A stretch of DNA of 64,000 nt from Faucicola osloensis_D (GTDB lineage Bacteria > Pseudomonadota > Gammaproteobacteria > Pseudomonadales > Moraxellaceae). Location: the NCBI GenBank assembly GCA_020041925.1, contig CP083409.1; one strand, written 5' to 3'. The translations under genes were made by a program, and so were the position numbers. Below, one piece after another: positions 1-7,874 of the stretch (the stretch's first letter is position 1; every line of letters begins with the position of its first letter). Below the pieces are notes generated by a model. That model was not told where the DNA came from and ran no database searches. It saw only the letters and a program-made list of their open reading frames with translations.

Positions 1-466
1 GGTACATACTGTCACCGGAGTTGCAGACCACGGCTAGGTTATATGGGTCTAAGTTTTTGCTTTTGAGCCAGTCGCGGCGGTAGGCAACGTGTTTGATGGG
101 TTCGGTGACGCCCTGTGAGAATAGCCCATTGCCTGCTGATACTTCAATGTCGTACATAGGAATTAGGACAAACTCTTCATTGAAGATGACGTGTTTGGCA
201 GGTGCTTCGAGTGATGGGTTGGTGGCAGGCGCAGGTGCTTGGGCGGTGCTGTCCCCTTCCCCAAAGATAAGCCATTGGGGGCTGACTTTGTAGAGCTGTG
301 CAAGTTTGGCTAACTTTTCTAATGATGGCTCGGTTTGACCAATTTCCCATTGCTGAAGGGTCGAACGTGACATTTCAATTTCTGGAAGTGCGATTACATG
401 GTCTCTTGATAATCCAACTTTTTCTCTAGCTTCTCTTAATCTTTGACCAATTTCTTTTCTGTTCAT
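1..466 (-). CDS. Phage repressor, S24/LexA-like (3' part outside window)
   Basis: Reading leftward from ATG at 466 gives an uninterrupted frame of 155 residues that runs off the window edge. Residues 1-65 form a Cro/cI-type helix-turn-helix (VGLSRDHVIALPEIEMS, then LQQWEIGQTEPSL and LAKLYKVSPQWLIFG). An Ala/Pro linker follows, then the start of an S24 peptidase domain: VLIPMYDIEVSAGNG and, at the very edge, NSGDSMY, whose Ser is the expected catalytic nucleophile. The catalytic Lys lies outside. Family knowledge: such repressors keep the lysogenic state and are inactivated by RecA-stimulated self-cleavage. Mu itself has a non-cleavable repressor, whereas B3/D3112-like transposable phages often have this cI type. 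It is divergent from the early operon and should bind the operators at 467-683. Confidence 0.88.
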   Translation of the reverse strand, partial: MNRKEIGQRLREAREKVGLSRDHVIALPEIEMSRSTLQQWEIGQTEPSLEKLAKLAQLYKVSPQWLIFGEGDSTAQAPAPATNPSLEAPAKHVIFNEEFVLIPMYDIEVSAGNGLFSQGVTEPIKHVAYRRDWLKSKNLDPYNLAVVCNSGDSMY

Positions 467-473
467 GATAGCG

Positions 474-647
474 ACCGATAGAATAGTTAATCGTTTCTAA
501 CTGTTTTATTTCGGGTTGTTTTATATTTTCAAAACAGTTTATTTAATTACTTTAATAATCAACAAGTTACCGATTTTTAAATTATTTAACTTAAATTTTA
601 ACTATTTTGACTGATAAAACAGTTTACACCAACCGATAGAATAGTTA
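474..647. promoter_or_regulatory. Operator region between repressor and early operon
   Basis: The 217-bp gap between the divergent repressor and ner is AT-rich and full of short repeats. The 16-mer ACCGATAGAATAGTTA occurs twice in the same orientation, at 474-489 and 632-647. The word AACTGTTTTAT (499-509) recurs inverted as ATAAAACAGTT near 614-624, and AAAACAGTTT is also present at 531-540. The first 16-mer lies just upstream of the repressor start and the second overlaps the early promoter, as expected for sites bound by the repressor and/or Ner. Which protein binds which word cannot be told from sequence. Confidence 0.7.
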
Positions 648-651
648 TACT
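623..651 (+). promoter_or_regulatory. Early promoter (sigma-70 type)
   Basis: TTTACA at 623-628 and TATACT at 646-651 are separated by exactly 17 bp and lie about 33 bp upstream of ner, which has an AAAGGAG ribosome site. The second operator copy (632-647) covers the spacer and the first bases of the -10 box, so a bound protein would block polymerase. It is the likely promoter of the ner-transposase-MuB transcript. Confidence 0.75.
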
Positions 652-683
652 GTGTGCAAGTGATAAGCAAAAGGAGTCACTAA

Positions 684-917
684 ATGCACACAAACGAAAG
701 CGAAAAAAAACAGCCAAGTGACTGGCATGATGCAGACATTATTGCGGGGCTAAAAAAAGCTGGCACAAATATGTCGGCGCTGTCAGTAGCAAATGGCTAT
801 ACCCGTAACGGTTTACGCAATGCGCTATACCGTAAATACCCAAAGGCTGAACGAATTATTGCGGGGGCAATAGGCGTAAATCCTGAAGATATTTGGCCAA
901 GTCGTTATGCGTCTTAG
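684..917 (+). CDS. ner: Ner-like DNA-binding regulator
   Basis: This 77-residue protein matches the Mu Ner / Nlp family along its whole length: DWHDADIIAGLKKAGTNMSALS, the helix-turn-helix SVANGYTRNGLRNAL, and the characteristic end PEDIWPSRYAS (Mu Ner also ends in IWPSRY). In Mu, Ner binds between the early and repressor promoters and damps both, favouring lytic growth. Here it is the first gene of the rightward early operon, preceded by AAAGGAG and followed 29 bp later by the transposase gene, the same order as in Mu. It probably binds the 474-647 operator region. Confidence 0.92.
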   Translation: MHTNESEKKQPSDWHDADIIAGLKKAGTNMSALSVANGYTRNGLRNALYRKYPKAERIIAGAIGVNPEDIWPSRYAS

Positions 918-946
918 TTCTTTAATCAGAAAAATGGTTATTTAAG

Positions 947-2956
947 ATGAAAGAATGGTTATCAGCACAAGATTTGACCGATTTACAATTATCCAGTTTA
1001 CCAAAGTCTAAATCAAATGTCATTAATCGTGCTAAAAAAGAAAACTGGTTAAACAGAAAAAGAGTTGGCAAAGGCGGTGGCGTTGAGTATGCCTTTGATG
1101 GGTTGCCCAAAGACGCGCAAGCCGAAATCAAAGCCTTGCAAGTCAAAGCTGAGATGAAAGCCTTGACCGCCAAGGTCGATACCTCCGCTAGCCGTGCCGT
1201 CGCCCTACTCGAACGTGATACTAGCGAGTTGACCCATGCCCAACGGGAAACCGCAGATGCTCGCTTACTGATGACCCTATTGGTTGCCCAGTATGAAAGT
1301 AAAGCTGGTGGCCGTAGTAAGGCGGTGGCGTTGGTTAGTCAGTTATCCCGTGAAGGTGCGTTGCCAAATGACGAAAACGCTTTTAACGGTCAGGGGGTGG
1401 ACTATAACCAAATCTGTGTGACCGCTGTGGCGAAAGCTAAAGCCAAATCCGGTATCAGGGGCGTCGGAACTCGAAAACTGCATGAATGGTGTTTGCTGGC
1501 GGATAAGTGTGAGACCGGTGAAGACCGTCTTAAGGTGCTTGCGCCACAAAAGCAAGGTCAGCCTGTGGTATCAACAACCCGTATGGAATGGTTGCCTGAT
1601 TTTATGGCGATTTACCGCAGTCCAAAAGGCTATCACGTGGCCGAAGCCTATCGAATTTTTGCAGTTGGCTATGAAGTCAAGCATGGGGCAGAGAATGTAC
1701 CACATATCGATGTGGTGTATCGAGCGCTGGATAAGTTGCCGCGCTTGGTCCGTGAGTCGGGTCGTGTGACAGGGTCGAAACTGAAAACCTTGATGACGTA
1801 TGTGAAGCGTGACTGGAATACCAGTTGGTTTAATAACAATGATGTGTGGGTCGGTGATGGCAAGTCTATGGAATTTAAGGTGAAACACCCTGAACATGGA
1901 CAGCCATTTACCCCAGAGTTGACGATCATCATGGACACGACGTGTCGGTTTGTGGTCGGTTGGTCGGTGGCGTATGCCGAATCTACCCTTGCGGTGGCAG
2001 ATGCCCTGCGTGATGGCATGGTGAAACATGGCATCCCCGCCATCTACTACTCGGATAACGGTAGCGGTCAGACCAATAAGGCGCTTGATGCGGATTTGAT
2101 GGGGATTTTGCCCCGTTTGGGTGTCCATCATGAAACGGGTATTCCCGGTAATCCGCAAGGGCGTGGGATTATTGAGCGGTTTAACAAGGTGGTACCGCGT
2201 TGGATTGCTCAGCAGTTTGAAACTTACTGGGGTCAAGGGGCGGATGATGAAACGGTGCGAAAAAATTTGTATGCGGTTACCAGTTTTGCTAAGGCGGAAA
2301 AGGAAGGACGTACCGAACTTACGCCCATTCAAAAGAAAGGTCAAAAAATCTATCCCACTTGGAAACAGTTTATTGATGTGGTCGAGCAAGCGGTTGCGTA
2401 CTACAACAACGAATGGGAACACAGTGAGCTTGGTACAACGCCTGCGGCATACCGTGAGGCACTGATGAACAAGATGGCAAAAGATGGCGTTGATATTATC
2501 CCGCTCACTGAAGTTGAAGCCCGTGATATGTTCCGCCCACACTTTGTCCGTAAGGTACAACGCGGTTGGTTGTCGGTACTCAATAATGAATATTGGCATA
2601 AAGCCCTTGAGGCTTTGGACGGTGTGGAGGTAGTGGCGTATGTAGATATTCATGATGCGTCAAGCGTGATTATCCGCCACGGCGATGGTCGCTATGTGTG
2701 TGATGCCCTGCTCGATGGCAATAAACGCGATGCCTTCCCCAAAACGCTGGTGGAGCAAAGCCGTGAAGCCCGTGCCAATCGTCGTGTTAAGAAATTGCAA
2801 GATGAAATCGCTAAGGCAGAAGCTGAAAAACGCCCTGCGATTGACGCTGAAAAGACTTCTTTGCTTAATGCGTTGGCGGTTGGGTCGGATGTAAAAGCGA
2901 CTGATGATTTAATCCTGCACGAATGGCGTGCCAAAGCAATCAAAACAATCAACTAA
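947..2956 (+). CDS. MuA-like DDE transposase
   Basis: The 669-residue product has the length and layout of Mu transposase A. The N-terminal Mu DNA-binding domain begins WLSAQDLTDLQLSSLP and includes KENWLNRKRVGKGGG. The DDE core has candidate catalytic residues D304 (WVGDG), D370 (YYSDNGSG) and E410 (GNPQGRGIIERFN), followed by a beta-barrel region. The C-terminal helices are charged and alanine-rich (KKLQDEIAKAEAEKRPA), as in the part of MuA that contacts MuB and ClpX. It cuts and joins the phage ends during integration and replicative transposition, and should bind the repeats at 36038-36101. A MuB-like gene follows. Confidence 0.95.
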   Translation: MKEWLSAQDLTDLQLSSLPKSKSNVINRAKKENWLNRKRVGKGGGVEYAFDGLPKDAQAEIKALQVKAEMKALTAKVDTSASRAVALLERDTSELTHAQRETADARLLMTLLVAQYESKAGGRSKAVALVSQLSREGALPNDENAFNGQGVDYNQICVTAVAKAKAKSGIRGVGTRKLHEWCLLADKCETGEDRLKVLAPQKQGQPVVSTTRMEWLPDFMAIYRSPKGYHVAEAYRIFAVGYEVKHGAENVPHIDVVYRALDKLPRLVRESGRVTGSKLKTLMTYVKRDWNTSWFNNNDVWVGDGKSMEFKVKHPEHGQPFTPELTIIMDTTCRFVVGWSVAYAESTLAVADALRDGMVKHGIPAIYYSDNGSGQTNKALDADLMGILPRLGVHHETGIPGNPQGRGIIERFNKVVPRWIAQQFETYWGQGADDETVRKNLYAVTSFAKAEKEGRTELTPIQKKGQKIYPTWKQFIDVVEQAVAYYNNEWEHSELGTTPAAYREALMNKMAKDGVDIIPLTEVEARDMFRPHFVRKVQRGWLSVLNNEYWHKALEALDGVEVVAYVDIHDASSVIIRHGDGRYVCDALLDGNKRDAFPKTLVEQSREARANRRVKKLQDEIAKAEAEKRPAIDAEKTSLLNALAVGSDVKATDDLILHEWRAKAIKTIN

Positions 2957-3010
2957 AACCTTAACAACAACGTAAAAACCGCCACGGGAATGGCGGTTAG
3001 GGAGAAAAAA

Positions 3011-3886
3011 ATGAGTGCTGAACTCTTACAAAACTATATCACCCAAACGGGCATCAGTCAATCGAAGGTCGCCCCACTGGTTGGCGTATCGACTGCGACG
3101 ATTAGCCAATATCTCAAAGGCGAATATAAAGGCGATGTGGCAGCAGTAGATAAAAAAGTGGCTGAAATGCTCGACCGCCAAGCCGACAAGGCAAAAGACG
3201 TGAAATCGGATTTTGTGGAAACACCTACCGCCAAAGATATTTTTGATGTGTGTGCGATGGCGCACAGCATGGCAGATATTAATCTTGTCATCGGTGAGGC
3301 AGGACTGGGTAAGACGGTCACGCTAAAACAGTATGCTAAAACCGTGGATAACGTGATTTTGGTGGAAGTAACGCCGACCTATAGTCCAAAAGTGATGTTG
3401 GTTGAGTTGTGTAACCGCTTGGGTATCGTGCCAAGTCGTAGCAACCATGACAACGAAGTCAGCATTGTGGAGAAACTTAAAGGCTCGGACAAGTTACTCA
3501 TCATCGACGAGGCGGAATTGCTGGCTTATAAGTCGCTTGAGATTATCCGCCGTATTCATGACATGGCAAAAATTGGGGTGGTTTTGGCTGGTATGCCCCG
3601 TCTGCGTGCCAATCTGCGTGGCAAAAAAGGCGAATACAAGCAGCTTTATAGCCGTATTGGCTTTGTGGGTGATTTGTCTGACCGTCTGCCTGAGCAGGAC
3701 ATCGGGCTACTAAGTCAAGCGACTATTGGGACGGATGCGTTCAACGCCAAACTGTATGAAGCCTGTCATGGCAATGCTCGCCGCCTAAACAAGCTATTGC
3801 GTGGGGTGAATCGCTTATCCAAGTTAAATAATCGTCCGATTGATGAAGCGATGATTAATAAATTTACGCAGATGTTGATTGACTGA
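3011..3886 (+). CDS. MuB-like transposition ATPase
   Basis: This is an AAA+ ATPase of 291 residues, close to the 312 of MuB. An N-terminal helix-turn-helix (SQSKVAPLVGVSTATISQYLKG) precedes the ATPase domain with Walker A GEAGLGKT at 95-102 and Walker B LLIIDEA at 162-168. MuB coats target DNA in an ATP-dependent way, stimulates the transposase and gives target immunity. I chose ATG 3011 because AGGGAG lies just before it; an in-frame ATG at 2990 would overlap that site and adds only seven residues. The stop codon is close to the next gene, so the two are probably translated together. Confidence 0.93.
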   Translation: MSAELLQNYITQTGISQSKVAPLVGVSTATISQYLKGEYKGDVAAVDKKVAEMLDRQADKAKDVKSDFVETPTAKDIFDVCAMAHSMADINLVIGEAGLGKTVTLKQYAKTVDNVILVEVTPTYSPKVMLVELCNRLGIVPSRSNHDNEVSIVEKLKGSDKLLIIDEAELLAYKSLEIIRRIHDMAKIGVVLAGMPRLRANLRGKKGEYKQLYSRIGFVGDLSDRLPEQDIGLLSQATIGTDAFNAKLYEACHGNARRLNKLLRGVNRLSKLNNRPIDEAMINKFTQMLID

Positions 3887-3897
3887 TGGAGGCTGTT

Positions 3898-4296
3898 ATG
3901 AGTTTGGAAAAACAACTGGGCAAAGGCTATGAAGAACGGCTACTGAATTACCTACTGCACCGCCGTGAAAACTATGTGCTTGAAGTGAATTTGCGACATA
4001 TCGCAAAGGCGTTTGGGTGGACAGGCAAATCCAAGTTTGTTCGCCAAGCACTTGAGCAGCTGGCAAGCCAAGGTAAGGTTAAAAAGGTGGTGTATCAAAC
4101 AGGCATCGTGCAATGGTCGATTGCTGATGTGCAAGTGGTGCTAACGGTGAGTGATGACACGGCGCAATGGCAGGAGCGATATGCCGTCCCTGCTTGGCAT
4201 GATGTGCAGGTCTGGGCGCAAGAAACGATTGATAGCTTTAATCGCATGATATGCGGTGGCATGAATCGAAAATTGATTAAAGCGGAGGTGTTGTAA
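3898..4296 (+). CDS. Unknown early protein with winged-helix look
   Basis: This 132-residue protein lies directly behind the MuB gene. ATG 3898 is preferred because GGAGG sits at 3889-3893; an ATG at 3886 overlapping the MuB stop is the alternative. Residues 15-65 (RLLNYLLHRRENYVLEVNLRHIAKAFGW, then KFVRQALEQLASQGKVKKV) look like a winged helix: two helices, a recognition helix and a basic wing. The C-terminal half has no motif I recognise. The position fits the accessory early genes of transposable phages, so a DNA-binding or regulatory role is plausible but only inferred. Confidence 0.7.
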   Translation: MSLEKQLGKGYEERLLNYLLHRRENYVLEVNLRHIAKAFGWTGKSKFVRQALEQLASQGKVKKVVYQTGIVQWSIADVQVVLTVSDDTAQWQERYAVPAWHDVQVWAQETIDSFNRMICGGMNRKLIKAEVL

Positions 4297-4334
4297 CGGT
4301 GGGGAAACCCACTCTGCTACAGATTTTATTTTTC

Positions 4335-4361
4335 GCTAAATGTTCTCCCTGAGCATTTAGC
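4335..4361 (+). promoter_or_regulatory. Hairpin before gemA
   Basis: GCTAAATGTTC at 4335-4345 and GAGCATTTAGC at 4351-4361 form an 11-bp stem (one G-T pair) with loop TCCCT. No T-run follows, so it is not a classic terminator. It ends 13 bases before the gemA ribosome site and may affect message stability or translation. Confidence 0.5.
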
Positions 4362-4388
4362 TAAAAGTGAAATTAAAGGATGACCGAC

Positions 4389-4856
4389 ATGGCACAGTCA
4401 AAAAAGCCAATAGCGCCAAAGAAAAAAGCCCTACTCGCCAAAATCCATATCGCCAAAAAAGATTTGGGCTTGGATGACGGTACTTACCGTGATGTGCTAA
4501 GCCGTATCACTGGCAAAGATAGCAGTAGCAAAATGCTGATTAGTGAGCTTGAGCGCGTCATCTACGAGTTTGGCAATCTTGGTTGGAAGCCATCGGCAGC
4601 CGCTAAATCCAAACACGGTAAAAAGCCCAAGGTCAGCACTGGCAAGCCAAGTCGCCAAGCGGTTATGGATAAGATTGAAGCGATGCTTACCGACATGGGG
4701 CTACATTGGAACTATGCCCACAGTATCGCTCGCGGGATGCACAAAAAAGAGAAACTGGACTTTTGCACGGATGAAGAACTACACAAGGTGATGCAAGGGT
4801 TGGCGGTCTATCAAAACCGCCAACGCAAAAAAGCAAAACAGGAAGGCAATGAATAA
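4389..4856 (+). CDS. gemA: GemA / Mu gp16-like regulator
   Basis: This 155-residue basic protein has the GemA/gp16 (DUF1018) pattern: AKIHIAKKDLGLDDGTYRDVLSRITGK, SSSKMLISELERVIYEFGNLGW, and a second half with MDKIEAMLTDMGLHWNYAHSIARGM and CTDEELHKVMQGL. In Mu, GemA alters expression of host genes affecting DNA topology; its biochemistry is poorly defined. ATG 4389 is chosen because AAAGGA lies at 4375-4380, eight bases upstream; the ATG at 4380 overlaps that site. It overlaps the activator gene by 8 bp, implying translational coupling. Confidence 0.85.
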   Translation: MAQSKKPIAPKKKALLAKIHIAKKDLGLDDGTYRDVLSRITGKDSSSKMLISELERVIYEFGNLGWKPSAAAKSKHGKKPKVSTGKPSRQAVMDKIEAMLTDMGLHWNYAHSIARGMHKKEKLDFCTDEELHKVMQGLAVYQNRQRKKAKQEGNE

Positions 4857-5355
4857 AAACCATACCATCACCCAAGTCATTAGCGACAAATTAAGCGATG
4901 ACGAGCTGGCGGCACTATTACCGCCGCAAGTGGTAGATATTGCTCAGTTTATTGGCTATTCAAAAGCATTGCTATTGGTCAAGGGCATGGGTGGTGTGGA
5001 TTTTGCGGTACCAAGAGGACTGACCAAAAATCGCTCGGAGCGAGAACAACGATTGATTGATGCCATTGGTGTTGAGTCAGCCAAGCAGTTTATGGCGGTA
5101 TTTGGGGGTGCGAGGCTGTATGTCCCCCGCTGTGAGCAACTGCTGCGTGAGCTGCGTAATCGTAAGTTTTGCGAATGTATTGATAGTGCTGTCGATGGTG
5201 GTATGACCCAGACCAAAGCCGTACAAAAGTTTGCCTACGAATTTGGGATGACGGAGCGTAACGGCTACAAAGTGCTGAAACGTCATCGTATCGGCTTAAT
5301 AGTAAGGAATTTTAACCAGTCTGATGACAGGCAGCTAAGTATGTTTGATGACTAA
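4849..5355 (+). CDS. mor: Mor/C-type transcription activator
   Basis: The central and C-terminal parts match the Mor activator family: a stretch like Mor GGGQVYIPRG (here FGGARLYVPRCEQLLRELRN), then a helix-turn-helix around TQTKAVQKFAYEFGMTERNGYKVLKRHR. Mor and C of Mu bind next to the -35 region of promoters with weak -35 boxes and recruit RNA polymerase for middle and late genes. The 168-residue protein is somewhat longer than Mu Mor (129) because of its N-terminus. It is the only family member visible, so it is the best candidate to act at the four conserved late promoter elements at 8183, 15381, 23800 and 31991. That link is inference. Confidence 0.85.
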   Translation: MNKNHTITQVISDKLSDDELAALLPPQVVDIAQFIGYSKALLLVKGMGGVDFAVPRGLTKNRSEREQRLIDAIGVESAKQFMAVFGGARLYVPRCEQLLRELRNRKFCECIDSAVDGGMTQTKAVQKFAYEFGMTERNGYKVLKRHRIGLIVRNFNQSDDRQLSMFDD

Positions 5356-5379
5356 TTTTGAAAGCAACGGGAGAAAACA

Positions 5380-5718
5380 ATGAGCGTAGATATGAAAATA
5401 GACTGGACAGAACTGGCAGAAGACCTTGCTGAAGGTCAAAAGGCAATGGAAAAGGCAGGGTTTGATATGGGTCGTGGTCGCACAGTTGAAGGACATGCGA
5501 TGGAATTACCGCCAAGACCTTTTCTGAATCGTGATGGTCGCAGTATCGACGACTGGTTAAAAATGCAGAATTTAAACCATACCATGCAGTACCAAGATGA
5601 TTTAATCCGTCAATTAATGGCACGTCAAGACCGTCAAGGCAAATGGATTGCGTTTTTGCTGCTGGCTTGGGTGTTTAGTGTGGTGTTTATGTGGTTTGGC
5701 GTACTGGTGACGGTGTGA
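5380..5718 (+). CDS. Unknown protein with one C-terminal membrane segment
   Basis: The 112-residue protein has a polar N-terminal 85 residues, including a charged stretch TMQYQDDLIRQLMARQDRQGKW, then one hydrophobic helix near the end (IAFLLLAWVFSVVFMWFGVLV). This is the layout of a small tail-anchored inner-membrane protein. GGGAG lies upstream of ATG 5380 and the gene sits in the middle-gene cluster between the activator and gam. I do not recognise the family. Confidence 0.65.
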   Translation: MSVDMKIDWTELAEDLAEGQKAMEKAGFDMGRGRTVEGHAMELPPRPFLNRDGRSIDDWLKMQNLNHTMQYQDDLIRQLMARQDRQGKWIAFLLLAWVFSVVFMWFGVLVTV

Positions 5719-5725
5719 GGTGGGT

Positions 5726-6283
5726 ATGAAAACCAAATGCCCTAACTGTGGTTATCAAAGCGACATTGACGGTCTTATCCGCCTGATGTCTGGCGGTGAA
5801 GCCTTTATCACTGCCTTTGATGTACCGTGCGAACTGAAACAGCCATTGCTGAAATACTTGGGATTGTTTCGCAACCCAACAGGTCATGATCTGACTTGGG
5901 ACAAGCTTACCAAAATCATTGGCGAATTAGTCCCTGCGATCCGTGCAAAGAAAGTCACTTTTAATAAGCAAGTGTTTGATGCGCCAAAAGAAGCGTTTAT
6001 TTGGGGCATTGAGCAAGTGATGAAGCAGTTTGGCGAAGGCAAGCTGACATTGCCACTGAAAAATCATCACTACCTATTTGCGGTGATGCAAAGTTTTGAT
6101 ATCCGCAAAGATGTCAATCCTAACCAAGCGGCAACATTGGGTGAATTTGTCGCCTTTAACGGGGTGAAAAAGCCTGTATTTGCTGGGCGTACCCAGCAAG
6201 AAACTTGGGATATCGTAAACCAAGCACGAGAACCTGGGGAGTCCCTAGATGAAACATATGAACGTATCAAATCCAACTACTAA
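5726..6283 (+). CDS. Unknown protein with N-terminal CPxCG
   Basis: The 185-residue protein starts MKTKCPNCGYQSDIDGLIRLMSGG: one CxxC pair that looks like half of a zinc ribbon. No second CxxC is present, so metal binding would need other residues or a dimer. The rest looks like a soluble alpha/beta protein (DLTWDKLTKIIGELVPAIRAKKVTF; LGEFVAFNGVKKPVF). ATG 5726 is taken because GAGG at 5717-5720 is well placed; GTG 5720 is an alternative. It lies between the membrane protein gene and gam. Function unknown. Confidence 0.65.
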   Translation: MKTKCPNCGYQSDIDGLIRLMSGGEAFITAFDVPCELKQPLLKYLGLFRNPTGHDLTWDKLTKIIGELVPAIRAKKVTFNKQVFDAPKEAFIWGIEQVMKQFGEGKLTLPLKNHHYLFAVMQSFDIRKDVNPNQAATLGEFVAFNGVKKPVFAGRTQQETWDIVNQAREPGESLDETYERIKSNY

Positions 6284-6297
6284 CAAGGAGCAGCCAA

Positions 6298-6813
6298 ATG
6301 GCTAAAAAAGCAAAAATCAAAGCAGTCGCCACTATCATCGCTTGTCAGAGCCTTGAGCAAGTACAAGACTTTATCCGTCATATCGGCGACAAAAATCGTG
6401 AGGTACTGCGACTGCAAGCTAAGATGAATGACGAAGTGGCAGCCATTACCAACGGCTACACGGAATCTATCAATGGGCTAAAGCAAGAAATTGAGCAGAT
6501 GACAGGGGCGGTGGAAATTTGGTGCGCTGCCAATCGTACAAAAATCCTAGAAAAAGGACTGAAAACGGCAAACCTAATCACCGGTGAAGTCTCTTGGCGG
6601 TTTAGCCCACCGAGTGTGAGCCTGCGTAAGATTGAAGATGTATTGGCAAGTTTCAAAGAAAAGGGTTTGACCCAGTTTATCCGCATCAAAGAAGAGGTGA
6701 ATAAAGAAGCTATTTTGGCTGACCCACTAGCAGTAAAGGATGTGGCAGGTGTGACTATCAAAAGCGGTCAAGAATTTTTTGAAATCAAGCCGTTTGAAGT
6801 TGAGGTGAAGTGA
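6298..6813 (+). CDS. gam: Host-nuclease inhibitor Gam
   Basis: The 171-residue protein has the Mu Gam pattern: a long coiled-coil N-terminal half (VQDFIRHIGDKNREVLRLQAKMNDEVAAITNGY, then KQEIEQMTGAVEIWCAANR) and the conserved segment TANLITGEVSWRFSPPSVSLRK. The C-terminus VTIKSGQEFFEIKPFEVEV is also typical. Gam is a Ku-like dimer that binds linear DNA ends and shields them from RecBCD and other exonucleases. A strong ribosome site (AAGGAG) precedes it and its stop overlaps the next ATG. Confidence 0.93.
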   Translation: MAKKAKIKAVATIIACQSLEQVQDFIRHIGDKNREVLRLQAKMNDEVAAITNGYTESINGLKQEIEQMTGAVEIWCAANRTKILEKGLKTANLITGEVSWRFSPPSVSLRKIEDVLASFKEKGLTQFIRIKEEVNKEAILADPLAVKDVAGVTIKSGQEFFEIKPFEVEVK

Positions 6814-7073
6814 TGGGAACGATTGCAAGCCTAACCACGACTGCCAACCAAATCACAAAACTGTTGGAATTGGCGGTTGAACCATTGAATGAAAAATTAA
6901 AAGAGACTGGCTACAAGGTTATCTTTCGGCTAGCAAGACGTGGGCGTGAAAATCTGATGGAGGCATTCTTAGATAATAAAGGGTGGCGAACACCAGTAAC
7001 CTTGAATGATGACGATTTAACAAAGCTGCTTACCCTGAACCCAGACGATATCGTCAAATATTTGAAGTCTTAA
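6813..7073 (+). CDS. Unknown small protein after gam
   Basis: This 86-residue protein starts at ATG 6813 inside the TGATG that ends gam, with GAGGTGAAG just before, so it is coupled to gam. It is soluble and looks mostly helical, with a basic patch (YKVIFRLARRGRENLMEAFL) and an acidic C-terminus (NDDDLTKLLTLNPDDIVKYL). I recognise no family. Confidence 0.65.
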   Translation: MGTIASLTTTANQITKLLELAVEPLNEKLKETGYKVIFRLARRGRENLMEAFLDNKGWRTPVTLNDDDLTKLLTLNPDDIVKYLKS

Positions 7074-7166
7074 CCTAAAGCTACCTCAATTTGATGTGAC
7101 AAAACCGGAAATGCAACACCGCCGCCAGTCGGTCACTGGCAAATCAAACCTAAAAAGGAAAATAGT

Positions 7167-7439
7167 ATGAACAAATCTGAACTTATCGCCAAAATCGCTG
7201 AGAAAAGCGGACTTAATCAAAAAGATGCGGGTAAAGCATTGGATGGGTTGACGCAAGCAGTCTCTGACGCATTGGCAAATGGCGAAAATGTGACATTGGT
7301 TGGCTTTGGTACCTTCTCGGTCAAAGAACGTGCCGCTCGCACGGGACGTAATCCACAGACTGGTGAAGAAATCCAAATCGCGGCTTCAAAAGCGCCAAGT
7401 TTTAAGGCAGGCAAAGCGTTTAAAGATGCTGTGAAATAG
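7167..7439 (+). CDS. Phage-encoded HU-family protein
   Basis: This is a full-length 90-residue HU protein: MNKSELIAKIAEKSGLNQKDAGKAL, the core VTLVGFGTFSVKERAARTGRNPQTGEEI with the DNA-intercalating loop (RNP), and a Lys-rich end. It closely resembles the host HU at 44445-44717 but differs at many N-terminal positions, so it is a separate gene. Mu transposition depends on HU or IHF to bend the ends and the internal enhancer; a phage copy would secure supply or alter specificity. It is the last gene before the terminator at 7463-7493. Confidence 0.95.
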   Translation: MNKSELIAKIAEKSGLNQKDAGKALDGLTQAVSDALANGENVTLVGFGTFSVKERAARTGRNPQTGEEIQIAASKAPSFKAGKAFKDAVK

Positions 7440-7458
7440 CGTTTAAACCCGTTTAAAT
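7436..7458 (+). repeat. Copy 1 of a cargo-boundary repeat
   Basis: The sequence GCGTTTAAACCCGTTTAAAT, preceded by ATA, overlaps the HU stop codon. It recurs with one extra A at 15208-15232. Internally it is a double GTTTAAA. Both copies are at the left side of a slot that ends with a late promoter element. Confidence 0.6.
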
Positions 7459-7462
7459 CAAT

Positions 7463-7493
7463 AAAAAAGACCAGTTTTTAATTGGTCTTTTTT
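7463..7493 (+). terminator. Terminator after phage HU gene
   Basis: AAAAAAGACCA (7463-7473) pairs with TGGTCTTTTTT (7483-7493) around a 9-base loop, ending in a T-run. It closes the early/middle transcript and, given its symmetry, could work in both directions. Confidence 0.85.
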
Positions 7494-7562
7494 GTTTTAT
7501 ACTAACATTAGGCAATGTAAAGTTAGGTATATTTTCAATAATTGTTTTCGTTGGAGTCATAA

Positions 7563-7868
7563 ATGTCTAATGCTGTTAATCATGTAGTCAGAATGGGTAA
7601 AGCTGTCAATTTCACTTATACAATTGCCTATCAAGAAAAATCTCTTACAGAAGAGCGTAGTGTCTTAATAGATAAAAATATAGATTTAAATAATGAAGAT
7701 GATCTTGAAAAAGTTAGACATATTATTGAAGATTTGATTATAAAAGAAATACCAGAGAAGTTTTTAAATGTTAAATTCAATAATGATGCTGAGAATAATA
7801 TTAGTATAAATTTTTATATTACAGAGGTTAGTGATATCAGTGTTGATTTTAATTTGCTAAAAAAGTAA
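7563..7868 (+). CDS. Unknown AT-rich accessory gene
   Basis: The 101-residue acidic protein (DLNNEDDLEKVRHIIEDLIIKEIPEKF) has no signal peptide or membrane segment. A ribosome site TTGGAG precedes ATG 7563. The DNA is clearly more AT-rich than the genes on both sides, with codon use such as AAT, ATA and TTA dominating. It lies after a terminator and before the first late promoter element, together with the membrane protein at 7875, so the pair looks like an independently acquired cargo module. No family recognised; an effect on host or competing phages is a guess from the setting. Confidence 0.6.
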   Translation: MSNAVNHVVRMGKAVNFTYTIAYQEKSLTEERSVLIDKNIDLNNEDDLEKVRHIIEDLIIKEIPEKFLNVKFNNDAENNISINFYITEVSDISVDFNLLKK

Positions 7869-7874
7869 CGAAAT

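Noticed and set aside
1571..2653. 360-residue open frame on the minus strand
   Set aside because: It lies fully opposite the MuA-like transposase, whose motifs and codon pattern are clear, and has no ribosome site or known motif.
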